Assembly (NCBI RefSeq): GCF_022921055.1
Contig: NZ_CP095061.1
Span: forward strand, 3,387,501 to 3,451,500
Origin: Hymenobacter volaticus
GTDB lineage: Bacteria > Bacteroidota > Bacteroidia > Cytophagales > Hymenobacteraceae
DNA: 64,000 nt
Reading direction: 5' to 3'
In this document: piece by piece, positions 36,815 through 45,539 of the stretch
How positions within the stretch are numbered: the first letter of the stretch is position 1
Layout: every line of letters starts with the position of its first letter
Made by a program: the position numbers and the translations under genes
Notes under the pieces: model-generated
Databases searched by the model: none
Told to the model about the DNA's origin: nothing
Seen by the model: the letters and a program-made list of their open reading frames with translations, nothing else

Positions 36815-38020
36815 CTAAGCCGCATAGAGTTGGGACTCAAGGTGAAAGTAGGTCTCGAAATGGTTGGGAGCAAGATAACTGAGGACGGAGCGCCGCCGTT
36901 CGGCGTTGTAGTAGTCCGAATAGTGATTGATTTCCAGGCGCGCTTCGCTCAGGTCGTGGAAGCTGCCATCGAGCAATTCGGTTTTGAGTCGACTCCAGAA
37001 CGATTCCGCGTGAGCGTTACCGTAGCAATTGCCCCGCCGACTCCTACTTTGCATGGACTTGTGACGCGCTAGCAAGACCTTGAGGTTGGTAGCCGAGTAT
37101 GGACTTTCTAAGGTGATGCCCTGGCGTTACTTACGATGGAGTGGACAAGTAACCCGGCTGGTGGCTGGCATCCCGCTAAAGCCCGGCGCAGGGCCTTGCT
37201 GGCCAAGTATTATGGCATAGCCAAAGCGCAGGTCCTAAGAGCCTCATCGGAGGCACCAAACCAGACAATTTTGCGGGAGTGACGGTCCAGCCAGGTGGCC
37301 AGATACAGCCAACGACCACCCTGCCGAATTAAGTAAGTGATATACCCGATCCACACCTGGTTGGGGACCATGGGAACAGCCGGTTAGGTGCCGCTCGGGC
37401 AGAGAGGTTGGAGTGGGTGGTGCAGGACACAAAGGAGCGCGGCGGCTGGGCTCGTAATCCATGGTACGCGAGCACGCGCCGGATGCCCCTGCGCAGCCAC
37501 TCCACCCGTAGCCGGCGGGTGCTATAGCGCCGCGCATGCCGAGCAAATAACTGACGCCCGGCCACTGACCAAGCTGGTTCTGGGATCAATAAGCGTGTCT
37601 TAGCCCGCCAAGCATGGTAGGCACTGAGCGACCTGCAGCACGTGGCAGAGCTTCGGCACGGATAGGCGAGTCCGGTGCTGAGCAATATACGGGTACAGTC
37701 TCACCGGATCGGTTGACTAAGCCTACGCCTAAAGCAGGCAACTGGCCAAGGCTTTTTTAACATGTCAAGTTGCTGCTGCAAGCGTCGGTTCTTGGCGCGC
37801 AACTGGCGCATAGGCGCGCTTTCTCTTTCTTCCCCGACCACCTCCAGCACTAGTTGTGCAGCTTTTTGCCACTTGTACAGCAGTTTGGGGCTGATGCCGA
37901 GCTGTCGGCCCGCGGCTTACATGCTCCAGCTTTTGCTGGCTAGGCGCAACGCTTCCGCTCGGAAGACGTCATCTTAGCGGCGGCGTTTGCGCGGCGAGCT
38001 GTTGATTGATTTTGAACTCA
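36815..38020 (-). pseudogene. IS3-family element remnant (decayed orfA and orfB)
   Basis: The reverse strand carries, in several broken frames, an orfA piece (GRQLGISPKLLYKWQKAAQL) near 37780-37930 and orfB pieces: [36 protein letters not shown], and an open end with RGNCYGNAHAESFWSRLKTE and the INHYSDYYNAERRRSVLSYL tail. It is related to, but clearly diverged from, the copy at 40.0-41.2 kb. Stops and frameshifts make it inactive. Confidence 0.82.
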
Positions 38021-38199
38021 TGACAGAAGGAAGATAACGCCCTTTTCTCTCTCACTTGATTAGCCCCTCTCACGTTTACCTTACCAAGGTGTACAATACC
38101 CCAAGAGGGCCGAAATTGAGTTGATTTTCATATCTAAAAAACCGTCAGCAAAATTTTAAAATCTGACAATGGTCAACTTTTTTTCGCACGATACACCGT

Positions 38200-38571
38200 T
38201 TAGAAAGCGTGTAGACCTGTAGAAGGCTCGATTATAAGTTCACCAGAGCGGTAATGCGCCGCGTAGGGTCCTACTTTGGTTTGCTTACCATCATCTGTCA
38301 CCCATTCGGCGGTTAGTATATGCCCCCCGCTCGACCAGCGAGTCAACAATATGAGTCGGGAGTCTGCTCATAAAGTCGCGTTCATCCCGCCGACCATGCT
38401 CTTTCGCTTTATTAAGTCTTCTTTGATTTCAGCGATTCGGTCCCCGTCGGCCTCAGCTTTTTTGATATCCTCTATACCAAGGACTTTGTTTTCGTTAGCT
38501 AGGTTTCGCTTTGCGGCTAATAATCCATCCAGTTTCACTTGACAAGCCTCTATCTTTTTAGCGGATCTCAC
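38200..38571 (-). pseudogene. Possible decayed gene with coiled-coil segment
   Basis: The reverse strand reads an open 67-residue helical stretch (KIEACQVKLDGLLAAKRNLA, IKKAEADGDRIAEIKEDLIK), followed in shifted frames by DFMSRLPTHIVDSLVERGAY and AEWVTDDGKQTKVGPYAAHY. The pieces look like one former protein of unknown family. Support is weak. Confidence 0.35.
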
Positions 38572-38963
38572 CCGCCATACTCTGAGCTAATTGCTGCTGG
38601 GTCATATGGAGCGAGGTTGAGGCAAAAGGAATTTAACCTTTTTACCGCAATTTCGTACCCATCCAAGCTGTAGATACAACGAGTTAGTCTCACTTAGCGC
38701 TGCAGCTGGAGCGCTTGGCCTTCAGTAAGCCGATATGGGTTATTTTCACCTTGAAGTTGGTGCAATCTGATAAGGCAGCAGGTAAAAACCAGAAGCACAC
38801 CAAGCGATTAACGAGGATAAAGACCTTGAAGGTTGGGTGGCCTTGACAAATTCGTCACTAGAAAACGATCAATCTGTTCCAGTAAGACACGCCTGTCTTT
38901 CTATTGGAGGGTGGCTGTTGCAGAACGCGCTATCCTGTCTGGTGTTCTGCTCGTAGCTGGAGG
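38572..38963. other. Intergenic stretch before the IS1182 remnant
   Basis: No gene could be supported. It probably includes the left end of the IS1182-type element, but I could not define an inverted repeat by eye. Confidence 0.4.
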
Positions 38964-40030
38964 ATGCAAGGCCAAAAGCAGTTCATCGATAAAGAGGTCA
39001 CGCACTTTCGGCTCCCCAAGCGCGTGCCCGCACATAATTTCTACCGTCGGTTGGCCGAATTCGTCGACTGGCGCTTTCTTTACGAAGAGACCAAAGCGCT
39101 CTACAGCCACACGGGCCAGCCCTCGCTTGACCCGGTCGTCTTCTTTAAGCTCGTGCTCGTGGGGCGGTTAGAGAACCTGGTCAGCGACCGACGTCTAATT
39201 GAACACTGTGCCCTGCGGCACTCCACTGTGAGTCGTACTCGACAGTTGTACCCCACGGTCGTCTTTGAGCGTCTATTCGACCACGTCTTCGCCCAGTGCG
39301 TGGCCCAAGGCCTGGTCGCCGGCGATACCCAGACAGTAGACTCGACCCCGGTCAAAGCCAACGCCTCGTTGTACAGCCTCTGCGAAATGCAGCCGATCGA
39401 GACGTTCATTCCGTGCATGCAACTCGCCGGAGAATCAGAGCCGGACGCCCCGTCGCGGCCGGCGGCGGCCGTGTTAGACACGCCAGCACACGTCTTGCGT
39501 CGAGTGGCCTATCGGCAGGCTCAGCACCGGACGGGGCATTTCGGCGCTGGACGCCCCCGCGCCCGTTTGGTGAGCAACAAAACGCATTACAGCCCGACCG
39601 ATCCGGAAGCGCGCATCTCCATCAAGCTCGGCAAAGCCCGAGCCCTGAACTACCTCTGCAGCTTGGCCGTCGATACCGCTGACGGCGTGATCAGTTACGT
39701 CCAGGCCGACTTGGTCGATAGCCGCGACAGCGTGCATTTGCCTCAACTCGTCACGCACTTGCAGCAGCGCTTACTCGCCCATAGCTTGCCCCTGCAGGAC
39801 CTGGTGGCCGACACCAACCACTCCAACGGGGTGAACTACGCCTTACTCGAACAACAGGGGGTCATGCCCTGGATTCCGGTCTTTGGGCAGTACAAGCCCA
39901 CCGTGGAGGGCTTTGCTTATGATGCCCAAGCGGACTGCTTCACCTGTCCGGCCGGCAAGCTGCTGCCCTTCAAAGGCTACGATAAGCAGCGGGAAGGCGG
40001 CCTACAAAAGCTGAAGTGGTATAAGCTAGG
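38964..40030 (+). pseudogene. IS1182-family transposase, truncated by an IS3 insertion
   Basis: Starting at MQGQKQFIDKEVTHFRLPKR, the frame encodes an IS1182-type transposase: LDPVVFFKLVLVGRLENLVS with DRRLIEHC, then VDSTPVKANAS, LVADTNHSNG and DCFTCPAGKLL. Compared with the family there is a small gap where a FLGYD-type segment should precede STVSRTRQLYP. Near 40029 the sequence runs into the inverted repeat of an IS3 element, so the C-terminus is lost. The open frame to 40097 is partly IS3 sequence. Inactive. Confidence 0.82.
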
Positions 40031-41226
40031 CGGACAGAAGCAGGACGTATCTTTCTTTTGTCATGACCGCAAAAAAGAATGGGATGCCACCCGATAAACG
40101 GCGTAAGTACGATGCCGCCTTCAAGGCCGAAGCCCTGCGCCGAACCGGCGAAAGCCGTTCAACCCAAGCCGCTGCCCGCGAGTTGGGCATCAGCCCCAAG
40201 CTACTATATCGTTGGCAGCAGGAGCAGGTAGTCGCGGAGGTGGGCAGTGTGGAAGTGGCCCGCGACCCGGAAGTACACCAGCTGCGGGCCCAACTCAAGC
40301 GGGCCGAGCAGGAACTCGATATTTTAAAAAAAGTTTTGGTCATTTTTGGCCAATCGACCCGGTGAGCACTTACCAGTATATCGCCCAACGCCAAGCCTAC
40401 GTGCCCGTGCGCCAGCTCTGTGAGGTGCTGCGCGTAGCTCGCAGCGCTTACTATGCTTGGCAGCGACGGCAGGTGTCTAGTCTAGAACCCACTTGGTAAG
40501 TAGCCGTGTGTCAAGCTTTTAGACGGCACTCGGGCCGCTATGGCACCTGTCGCCTACGTGCGGAGCTACAGGCACAAGACTACCAGGTCCATTCGGCGCA
40601 CGCTGGCTGCGCACGGTCTGCGTGCTCAGCAGTCACGCTCGTTCGTACCGCGCACCACAAACTCCGATGCAGCTGTGCGCGCGGCCCCAACCGCTTGCTC
40701 GGTCAACCAGCCCCCACGGCCCCGAACCGGGTGTGGGTGGGCGACATCACGTATTTGCCCCGTCAGGGTGGCGGTTGGCTCTACCTAGCTACGTGGCTGG
40801 ACCGTTGTTCGCGCAAGGTGGTGGGCTGGGACGTACGCGAAACGATGCCCGAAGGCCTGGTCAGCGAGGCGCTACGGCGGGCGCTGGCCGTGTGGCGACC
40901 CACAGCTGGGTTGATTGTGCATTCTGCCCAGGGTAGCCAGTACGCAGCCACTAACTTTAAAGCCTTACTGGCCCAGCACGGGGCGCAGCAAAGCATGAGT
41001 CAACGTGGTAATTGCTACGACAACGCCCACGCCGAATCGTTTTGGAGCCGACTCAAAACTGAATTACTCGATGGCGGCTCTTTTCCTGGCTTGGCCGAAG
41101 CACGCCTGGAAATCAGCCATTACATCGCCTATTATAATGCTGAGCGGCGTCATTCGGCTCTCGGCTATCGTACCCCCAACTACTTTGAAACCCAGCTTCA
41201 AACCACGTCTCCGTTCTGTCCGGCGT
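40029..41226 (+). mobile_element. IS3-family element, inactive, inserted in IS1182
   Basis: Imperfect terminal inverted repeats are visible: GCGGACAGAAGCAGGACGT near 40030 and, on the other strand at 41203-41225, GCCGGACAGAACGGAGACGT. Inside are orfA and a broken orfB with the usual 4-base overlap region. The left end interrupts the IS1182 transposase; the right end abuts the primase-like gene. Confidence 0.75.
40063..40365 (+). CDS. IS3-family transposase orfA
   Basis: 100 residues. HTH DNA-binding part (KRRKYDAAFKAEALRRTGES, AARELGISPKLLYRWQQEQV) followed by a leucine-zipper-like helix (HQLRAQLKRAEQELDILKKV). The end overlaps the orfB start, with an A-rich slippery-looking run (ATTTTAAAAAAAGTT) at about 40320-40335 where programmed frameshifting to orfB is usual. 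Confidence 0.85.
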   Translation: MTAKKNGMPPDKRRKYDAAFKAEALRRTGESRSTQAAARELGISPKLLYRWQQEQVVAEVGSVEVARDPEVHQLRAQLKRAEQELDILKKVLVIFGQSTR

Positions 41227-41228
41227 AG
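40362..41228 (+). pseudogene. IS3-family transposase orfB (DDE integrase), broken
   Basis: Begins VSTYQYIAQRQAYVPVRQLC. A TAA stop interrupts it at 40497, and a compensated double frameshift spoils about 40590-40685. The DDE core follows: first Asp in WVGDITYLP, second position reads IVHSAQGSQYA where active members have HSDQGSQYA (Asp to Ala), Glu in AESFWSRLKTEL. Three independent defects make it inactive. Confidence 0.85.
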
Positions 41229-42138
41229 CTAGACCACCTCATGAGGCGTAGTGATGTTCTTGCTCAAGAAGTACTCGCTCGCTTCCGCATGCTTAGCTAA
41301 GTCCGTTAGAATTTCCTGCTCGTGGTCGGGGTGGGTAGCAAACATATCATCTAGGCCCTTGGCATCTTTGGTAATGAATTCCCGCTTGCCGTGCATGTAG
41401 AACACCCGCTGCAGTGCATACTTCGGATCATCAAGCAGCGGCTGCAACGCTTCGCGGGAACTGATGACTGCCGCCGCAAAGGAGCCCGGACGTTTGCCCA
41501 AATCCTTCGAGGAAGCCCAGTTCAACATAAGGGCGCCAGCATCGTGTACCAGAACCAGGGTTTCCACCTGGCACTTACAAATGAGGCCAACGAGGCTGGC
41601 TTCAAGGCGCACGTCGCCAGTGCCTTTTTCCTTGAGGAGCGTATTGCCCGGTAGCCCAATTATATTGAGGCCACGGATGTAGCCCGAATAAGCTTTGAGT
41701 TCGCCTTCCACACAATAAAGCACTGGTATCTTAGTGCTCTTCTGAAATTTCTCAACGATGCCCGGCGGATAAAAGAGCCGCGCCGGTGTACCCCGCATTT
41801 GATCGTACTTTTGCACTTGGCTGTTGCCTTCCTTGTCGACATACTCGCGTGGTTTCTTTAATCGGACGCGATAAAAAATACTGTGCGGACTGTTCTTGGT
41901 GCCATTGTCGTAGGTTTCACCTCCCCGATAAGGTGGGGTAGAGGATTTGCAGGTTATCGTCTTTGTTGGCGGAAAAGACTTTCCAGCTCCGCTTGCAGTG
42001 AGTGTCGACGCTGGCTGGATCAAACCCATAATAGTTATTCTGCTCCGGCGTAATCTTGGCTTCTTTAATGCGCGAGGCTGCATAGGACAATTGTTCTGGT
42101 TCAGTGATAGGGTCGGTAGAAGTAGAGTCAGTAGACAT
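41229..42138 (-). CDS. DUF3854/toprim-like primase protein, frameshifted and truncated
   Basis: Frame 41917-42138 (MSTDSTSTDPITEPEQLSYA...) joins frame 41229-42083 if one G is removed from the run at plus 41923-41926, giving about 302 residues with LSGGETYDNG at the join. The core VLYCVEGELKAYSGYIRGLN followed by IIGLPG is the Glu-Gly-Glu-x-Lys-Ala motif of the DUF3854/toprim domain of mobile-element primases. A LVLVHDAGAL segment lies where the second acidic motif is expected. The C-terminus stops exactly at the IS3 right end, so it is probably truncated and non-functional. Backbone gene of the element. Confidence 0.7.
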
Positions 42139-42570
42139 TAGAAATGCACGAGTGTTGCGACAGCGAATGATTGAGGCTGGTCATAGGAGACCCTTTTACC
42201 TTTCACTGCTCATGAATGAAAAGCCGCAATGCGGCGTAAGAAGAGGTACACGGCCGCCTTTAAGGCCATAAATGTGCACCTGGTAGCGAACGGTACTTAG
42301 ACAATGCTCGCACTCGAGGTATTTGTCAGCTTTGCTGGACCTACTCTAATGTTTAGTACTAGAGCAGGCAGTACTCAACAGCGCCAGTCGGGAAGAAATT
42401 AAGCACCTAGTTAAGAGCTGCTCTTATTACCATGATGCGGTAATAGTAAGGACGCTGTAAGGCTGATTGCCACGCCCTAAAATCTGCATTCATTATTGTA
42501 TGTGTTACCCAAGTACAAGAGGCGTTACCGAGCCGTTAACGTAGCCGTTTCAGTAACACCTCCCCTACTC
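42139..42570. other. Intergenic stretch with IS3 orfA scrap
   Basis: Around 42230-42275 the plus strand reads RRKKRYTAAFKA, the start of an IS3-type orfA HTH, then decays within about 100 bases. No other feature is seen. Confidence 0.4.
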
Positions 42571-43257
42571 TTATTCTAACAGTCGCTCCCGCAGTTGCTT
42601 GCGCCATTTACCTTTGAGCTCGTAACGCCCCGTACGCCCAGATAGCCAACTTGCTTTTGCTTCTTGTTGCGTTTCTTGCACGATGAGCAACGCGTCCCAT
42701 AAGTCGTCTAACCGCAATCGAGCTACATGCCCCGTTTGACTCAGATAGGGGTGTGCTTTATAGTTCTCCCGCGCATCCATTAAACTATCTGCCAATTCCT
42801 GTAGCGTTTCACTATCTAAACGCTGGCTCTCATGGTATAGAAAGGGCTCTACGACTTTCACATAGATAGCGTGCATTTCGTGTGCTAACGCGGCGTCGGC
42901 TTGTTGCTGGCGAATCGCCTTGGCGGCGGCTTCTTGTTCATCGTAGCGAACCAAGCAGGCCCGAATCATGGCATTTACATCTACTTTCTCGTCGGCCGAG
43001 GTCGTACTAGGTGTATCCTGTGGCTCTCTCACCTGCAATGCAGGTTGTCGCAGTGACAGATTCGATTCCCAGCTGGATTCATCGCCTGGCTGCCTATGTG
43101 CACCGGCCTGTTCTTCTTCTCGTTCTTCCAGTTCTTCGTCAGAGAGAATTCCTTGCCGGTGCGCCGCTACGCGGCACCGGCCACTACAGAATTGTTTATC
43201 ACTTCGACCAGTGAAATAGGTACCACAGATTGGGCACTCTTTTTCGAGGGTATACAT
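42571..43257 (-). CDS. Zinc-ribbon protein of mobile-element backbone
   Basis: 228 residues from the ATG that begins MYTLEKECPICGTYFTGRSD. The N-terminal CPICG...FCSGRCRVAAHRQ holds four Cys (CxxC and CxxxC) that suit zinc binding, a short domain common in Bacteroidota mobile elements. The rest is acidic and helical (DEELEEREEEQ, DALLIVQETQQEAKA). An upstream frame continuing to 43368 has no conserved content, so I chose the later start. Role unknown, perhaps regulatory. Confidence 0.7.
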   Translation of the reverse strand: MYTLEKECPICGTYFTGRSDKQFCSGRCRVAAHRQGILSDEELEEREEEQAGAHRQPGDESSWESNLSLRQPALQVREPQDTPSTTSADEKVDVNAMIRACLVRYDEQEAAAKAIRQQQADAALAHEMHAIYVKVVEPFLYHESQRLDSETLQELADSLMDARENYKAHPYLSQTGHVARLRLDDLWDALLIVQETQQEAKASWLSGRTGRYELKGKWRKQLRERLLE

Positions 43258-43797
43258 AGCTATTAAATTTAATGATGTGAGAGAGGATGCACTGAGCAGC
43301 GCCACTTTTACAGCTGGTGCGCCTAGTATTCTGTGCCAGACCTGTGACGATAGCCCACCCACGCTCATTCTATGGCCTCACATGTCACTTAACAGCCCGT
43401 TGAGGGCCTCCTACTAATCTGGTCCTAGTAAGTCAAAGTGCAGATGGCTAAGGAAGAGTCGGCACAGGTCATCAGTGACGGGGCAACTACCAGTTTGTTC
43501 CGGCTTGCCACGACACTCGCACGTGGTACAATTCTAGCTTTTTGTTGATTCAGGAAATTCGAAGGACTTTACGCTCTATTGCTTCTCGTCCCTCTAGCTT
43601 TGCCAAGCAGGAGGAAAACCGAAGTTAGGCTGGTTACTTCAGGCGTGAAAGTCACTTATAGGCATACTATTGCTTTACGAGTAAGTGCCGCCGTTGAACT
43701 TCAGCAAGAAATAACTAATCGTCCAGCCAGCTATCAACCACTTCATCTAACTCCAGTAGCTCGGCATGGAAAACATTTAGCATACAACATGTCCCTC
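43258..43797. other. Intergenic stretch, no gene supported
   Basis: The open frames here are short and unlike any protein family. No RNA gene is recognised. Confidence 0.45.
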
Positions 43798-44100
43798 TTA
43801 CTTGTGTGACTCTAAGTAAGCTATTAACTCGCTCCGTTTGTAGAGCACACGCTTGTCAGAACTATAGTAAGAGTTAATGATCTGTAATCGACGCAGCTTG
43901 TTCAAAGTTGGTTTGGACAGATGCAGCAGGTCAAGCGCCTGTTTCGTGGTGAGGTACTCGGCCTGGCTCTGCTGCTGATCAGCCTGCAACAAAGCGAACA
44001 GAGGCTTGAGTTTTTCATCCAGAATAGTATTGAGAAGCCACCTGAATTGCGGAAGCGTTAGCAGGGCTGGTAACACTTCAAGAGGATCATGTTCTTTCAT
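43798..44100 (-). CDS. Helix-turn-helix protein, excisionase-like
   Basis: 100 residues. The C-terminal half (YLTTKQALDLLHLSKPTLNK, LYKRSELIAYLESHK) is the winged HTH of the excisionase/MerR-like HTH_17 type; the N-terminal half is a helix. In Bacteroidota elements such proteins direct excision or control the element. It lies near the right end with a large palindrome about 200 bases upstream. Confidence 0.8.
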   Translation of the reverse strand: MKEHDPLEVLPALLTLPQFRWLLNTILDEKLKPLFALLQADQQQSQAEYLTTKQALDLLHLSKPTLNKLRRLQIINSYYSSDKRVLYKRSELIAYLESHK

Positions 44101-44301
44101 TGTCAGGGCTAGTTGACTAACTCAAGACAAAAGTGACCCGATGCGAAATCTGTAATGCTCTCACAGCATCGATCAGGTGTGAGAACAACAATGATGATAT
44201 TGGTGACATACGACATGTGTTAAAAGATTAAACATGTCGCAAGGGATAAAATAAGGGGAGCTGTAGCAGGTAGTGTAGCAGCTACAATTTTACCGTATCT
44301 G

Positions 44302-44332
44302 ATATATGTTATTGATAATCAATAACATATAT
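44302..44332. promoter_or_regulatory. 31-bp AT-rich palindrome upstream of the HTH gene
   Basis: Two 15-base arms (ATATATGTTATTGAT and its exact complement) around one central base, ending one base before the stop of the upstream gene. It may be an operator for the HTH protein or a terminator of the upstream gene; there is no T-run clean enough to decide. Confidence 0.6.
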
Positions 44333-44333
44333 A

Positions 44334-45164
44334 TTACTCATCTATTTGCTTTCCTTTACTCTGTTTCACCTCTCTAATCTTGTCAGCGACTTTTTTGCCA
44401 ATAGGAGTTGTATCAATTTTTGCTCGTGTCAACTTTTTCAACAACCCATTCAATGGCTTTTCAGCAAACGCTCCTGATCCTGAAGTAACCGTATTAGCGT
44501 AACGTATGTAGTCTTCTGTTCGCTTATCGTTGCAACTGATCAATGCGCCAATCACTTTACCAAGTACTGTGAGTGGAGTGTCTGCGAAGAGTTCTTGAAG
44601 TCTAGGCACCATTATCAGTAATAGAGCAACTTTTTGTCGATGAGTATAATCATAGATCTCATCTGATTCTTCATCTTCAACTTTGCTTTCCTGATTAGTG
44701 TCAGGAAAGGAATCCACTGATGGCAGTGATGTGTTTGCCTCTGTAATTGCCATACTCTTATTAGCCAACCAGCTTATCAGTGCAGTCCGGCTATTTAGGG
44801 ATTCAACATGAATATTGAATTCCTGCATATTACCTTCTAAGAACTCCAACAATCCTTTCTTATCGATGGCATTCGAATAAAGTTGATCTAGATATTTTAT
44901 AATGGAATATCCTTCTAGCTTATCGATACGATCAGCAAGCTTCCAGTTATAATATGATTCAGGGACTGGCTGCAACACAAAAGTGTTATCCGTCGCTTCC
45001 GGCGGATATGCGTAATAATAAGCAGCAAAATCAAAATCAGGTTCGCGAAAGACAGGATTGTTAGGTGGGTAAGGCCCCCCAGTATCGAGCAACTCCTGCG
45101 ACATAATCACGAACCAATTGGATTGATCAATCGGTAGTTGAGGATGGGTTGGAATATTCACCAT
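44334..45164 (-). CDS. Unknown protein at the right end of the element
   Basis: 276 residues from the start MVNIPTHPQLPIDQSNWFVI (an upstream frame reaches 45209). No domain recognised. The N-terminal part is aromatic (FDFAAYYYAYPPEA), the middle has an acidic linker (ESKVEDEESDEIYDY), the C-terminal part is basic and helical (LLKKLTRAKIDTTPIGKKVA). Its place next to the att site in the backbone suggests a role in element maintenance, but this is inference. Confidence 0.65.
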   Translation of the reverse strand: MVNIPTHPQLPIDQSNWFVIMSQELLDTGGPYPPNNPVFREPDFDFAAYYYAYPPEATDNTFVLQPVPESYYNWKLADRIDKLEGYSIIKYLDQLYSNAIDKKGLLEFLEGNMQEFNIHVESLNSRTALISWLANKSMAITEANTSLPSVDSFPDTNQESKVEDEESDEIYDYTHRQKVALLLIMVPRLQELFADTPLTVLGKVIGALISCNDKRTEDYIRYANTVTSGSGAFAEKPLNGLLKKLTRAKIDTTPIGKKVADKIREVKQSKGKQIDE

Positions 45165-45321
45165 AACAGCATTAAGTGATTTGTAAGAAACACTAGCTGG
45201 AGTGAGCAAAAGAACTCATCCGAACTTTTACACCTTTACTACGATAACTGCACTGGAGTTAACCATAATTTACTTTACTAAACTTACTTGGGTGAACAAT
45301 AATGAAACTCATCATCTATGC

Positions 45322-45344
45322 ACGGTCCCACTTGCGGCCCCACT
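45322..45344. repeat. Right arm-type repeat of the element
   Basis: ACGGTCCCACTTGCGGCCCC plus ACT; matches 2833-2855 in 20 of 23 bases in the same orientation. It lies 35 bases inside attR. A recombinase or excisionase binding role is inferred. Confidence 0.55.
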
Positions 45345-45350
45345 AACAAA

Positions 45351-45384
45351 AAAACCTCGTTTGCAAGCTGCAAACGAGGTTTTT
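45351..45384 (-). terminator. Element-supplied terminator of tRNA-Lys
   Basis: Perfect 15-bp stem AAAACCTCGTTTGCA/TGCAAACGAGGTTTT with a 3-base loop, directly 3' of the tRNA on the minus strand. It differs in sequence from the hairpin left at 2682, so the element carries its own terminator for the tRNA it disrupts. Confidence 0.85.
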
Positions 45385-45401
45385 GGTGATCCCGCTGGGA
45401 T
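45380..45401. repeat. attR: right copy of the 22-bp att direct repeat
   Basis: Identical to 2707-2728. Here it is part of the complete tRNA-Lys, covering the encoded CCA, the acceptor 3' strand and part of the T-arm. Confidence 0.9.
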
Positions 45402-45459
45402 TCGAACCCAGGACCCATACATTAAAAGTGTATTGCTCTACCAGCTGAGCTACAGAATC
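45384..45459 (-). tRNA. tRNA-Lys (anticodon UUU)
   Basis: The reverse strand folds into a full cloverleaf: acceptor GATTCTG/CGGGATC (with two G-U pairs), D-arm GCTC...GAGC, anticodon stem ATACA/TGTAT with loop CTTTTAA (anticodon TTT), variable GGGTC, T-arm CTGGG-TTCGAAT-CCCAG, discriminator A and encoded CCA. It is the integration target of the 42.7-kb element. Confidence 0.97.
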
Positions 45460-45539
45460 AATTACTTTGCAATCAAAACTTTCCTGATTGGCTAATGGTG
45501 GCACAAAAGTAGCCGGCCAGTTTCTACGCTCCAAACGTT

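Larger units (their letters stand above)
2707..45401. mobile_element. Integrative element in tRNA-Lys carrying an eCIS operon
   Basis: The element has a tyrosine recombinase 190 bp inside the left repeat and a perfect 22-bp direct repeat at both ends. The right copy lies within an intact tRNA-Lys gene and a replacement tRNA terminator lies just inside it. A near-identical 23-bp direct repeat sits just inside both ends (2833-2855 and 45322-45344) and probably holds arm-type recombinase sites. Backbone genes (primase-like, zinc ribbon, HTH/excisionase) cluster at the right end. Base composition inside is visibly lower in GC than the flanking chromosome. I see no relaxase or conjugation genes, so it is integrative but probably not self-conjugative. 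Its cargo is a complete-looking eCIS locus. Several IS remnants show that it has been resident for some time. Confidence 0.88.

Noticed and set aside
2919..45164. Conjugation or phage head genes that would make the element a conjugative element or prophage
   Set aside because: No relaxase, coupling protein, capsid, portal or terminase pattern was found; the tail genes have the eCIS order with ATPase, DUF4255 and DUF4157.
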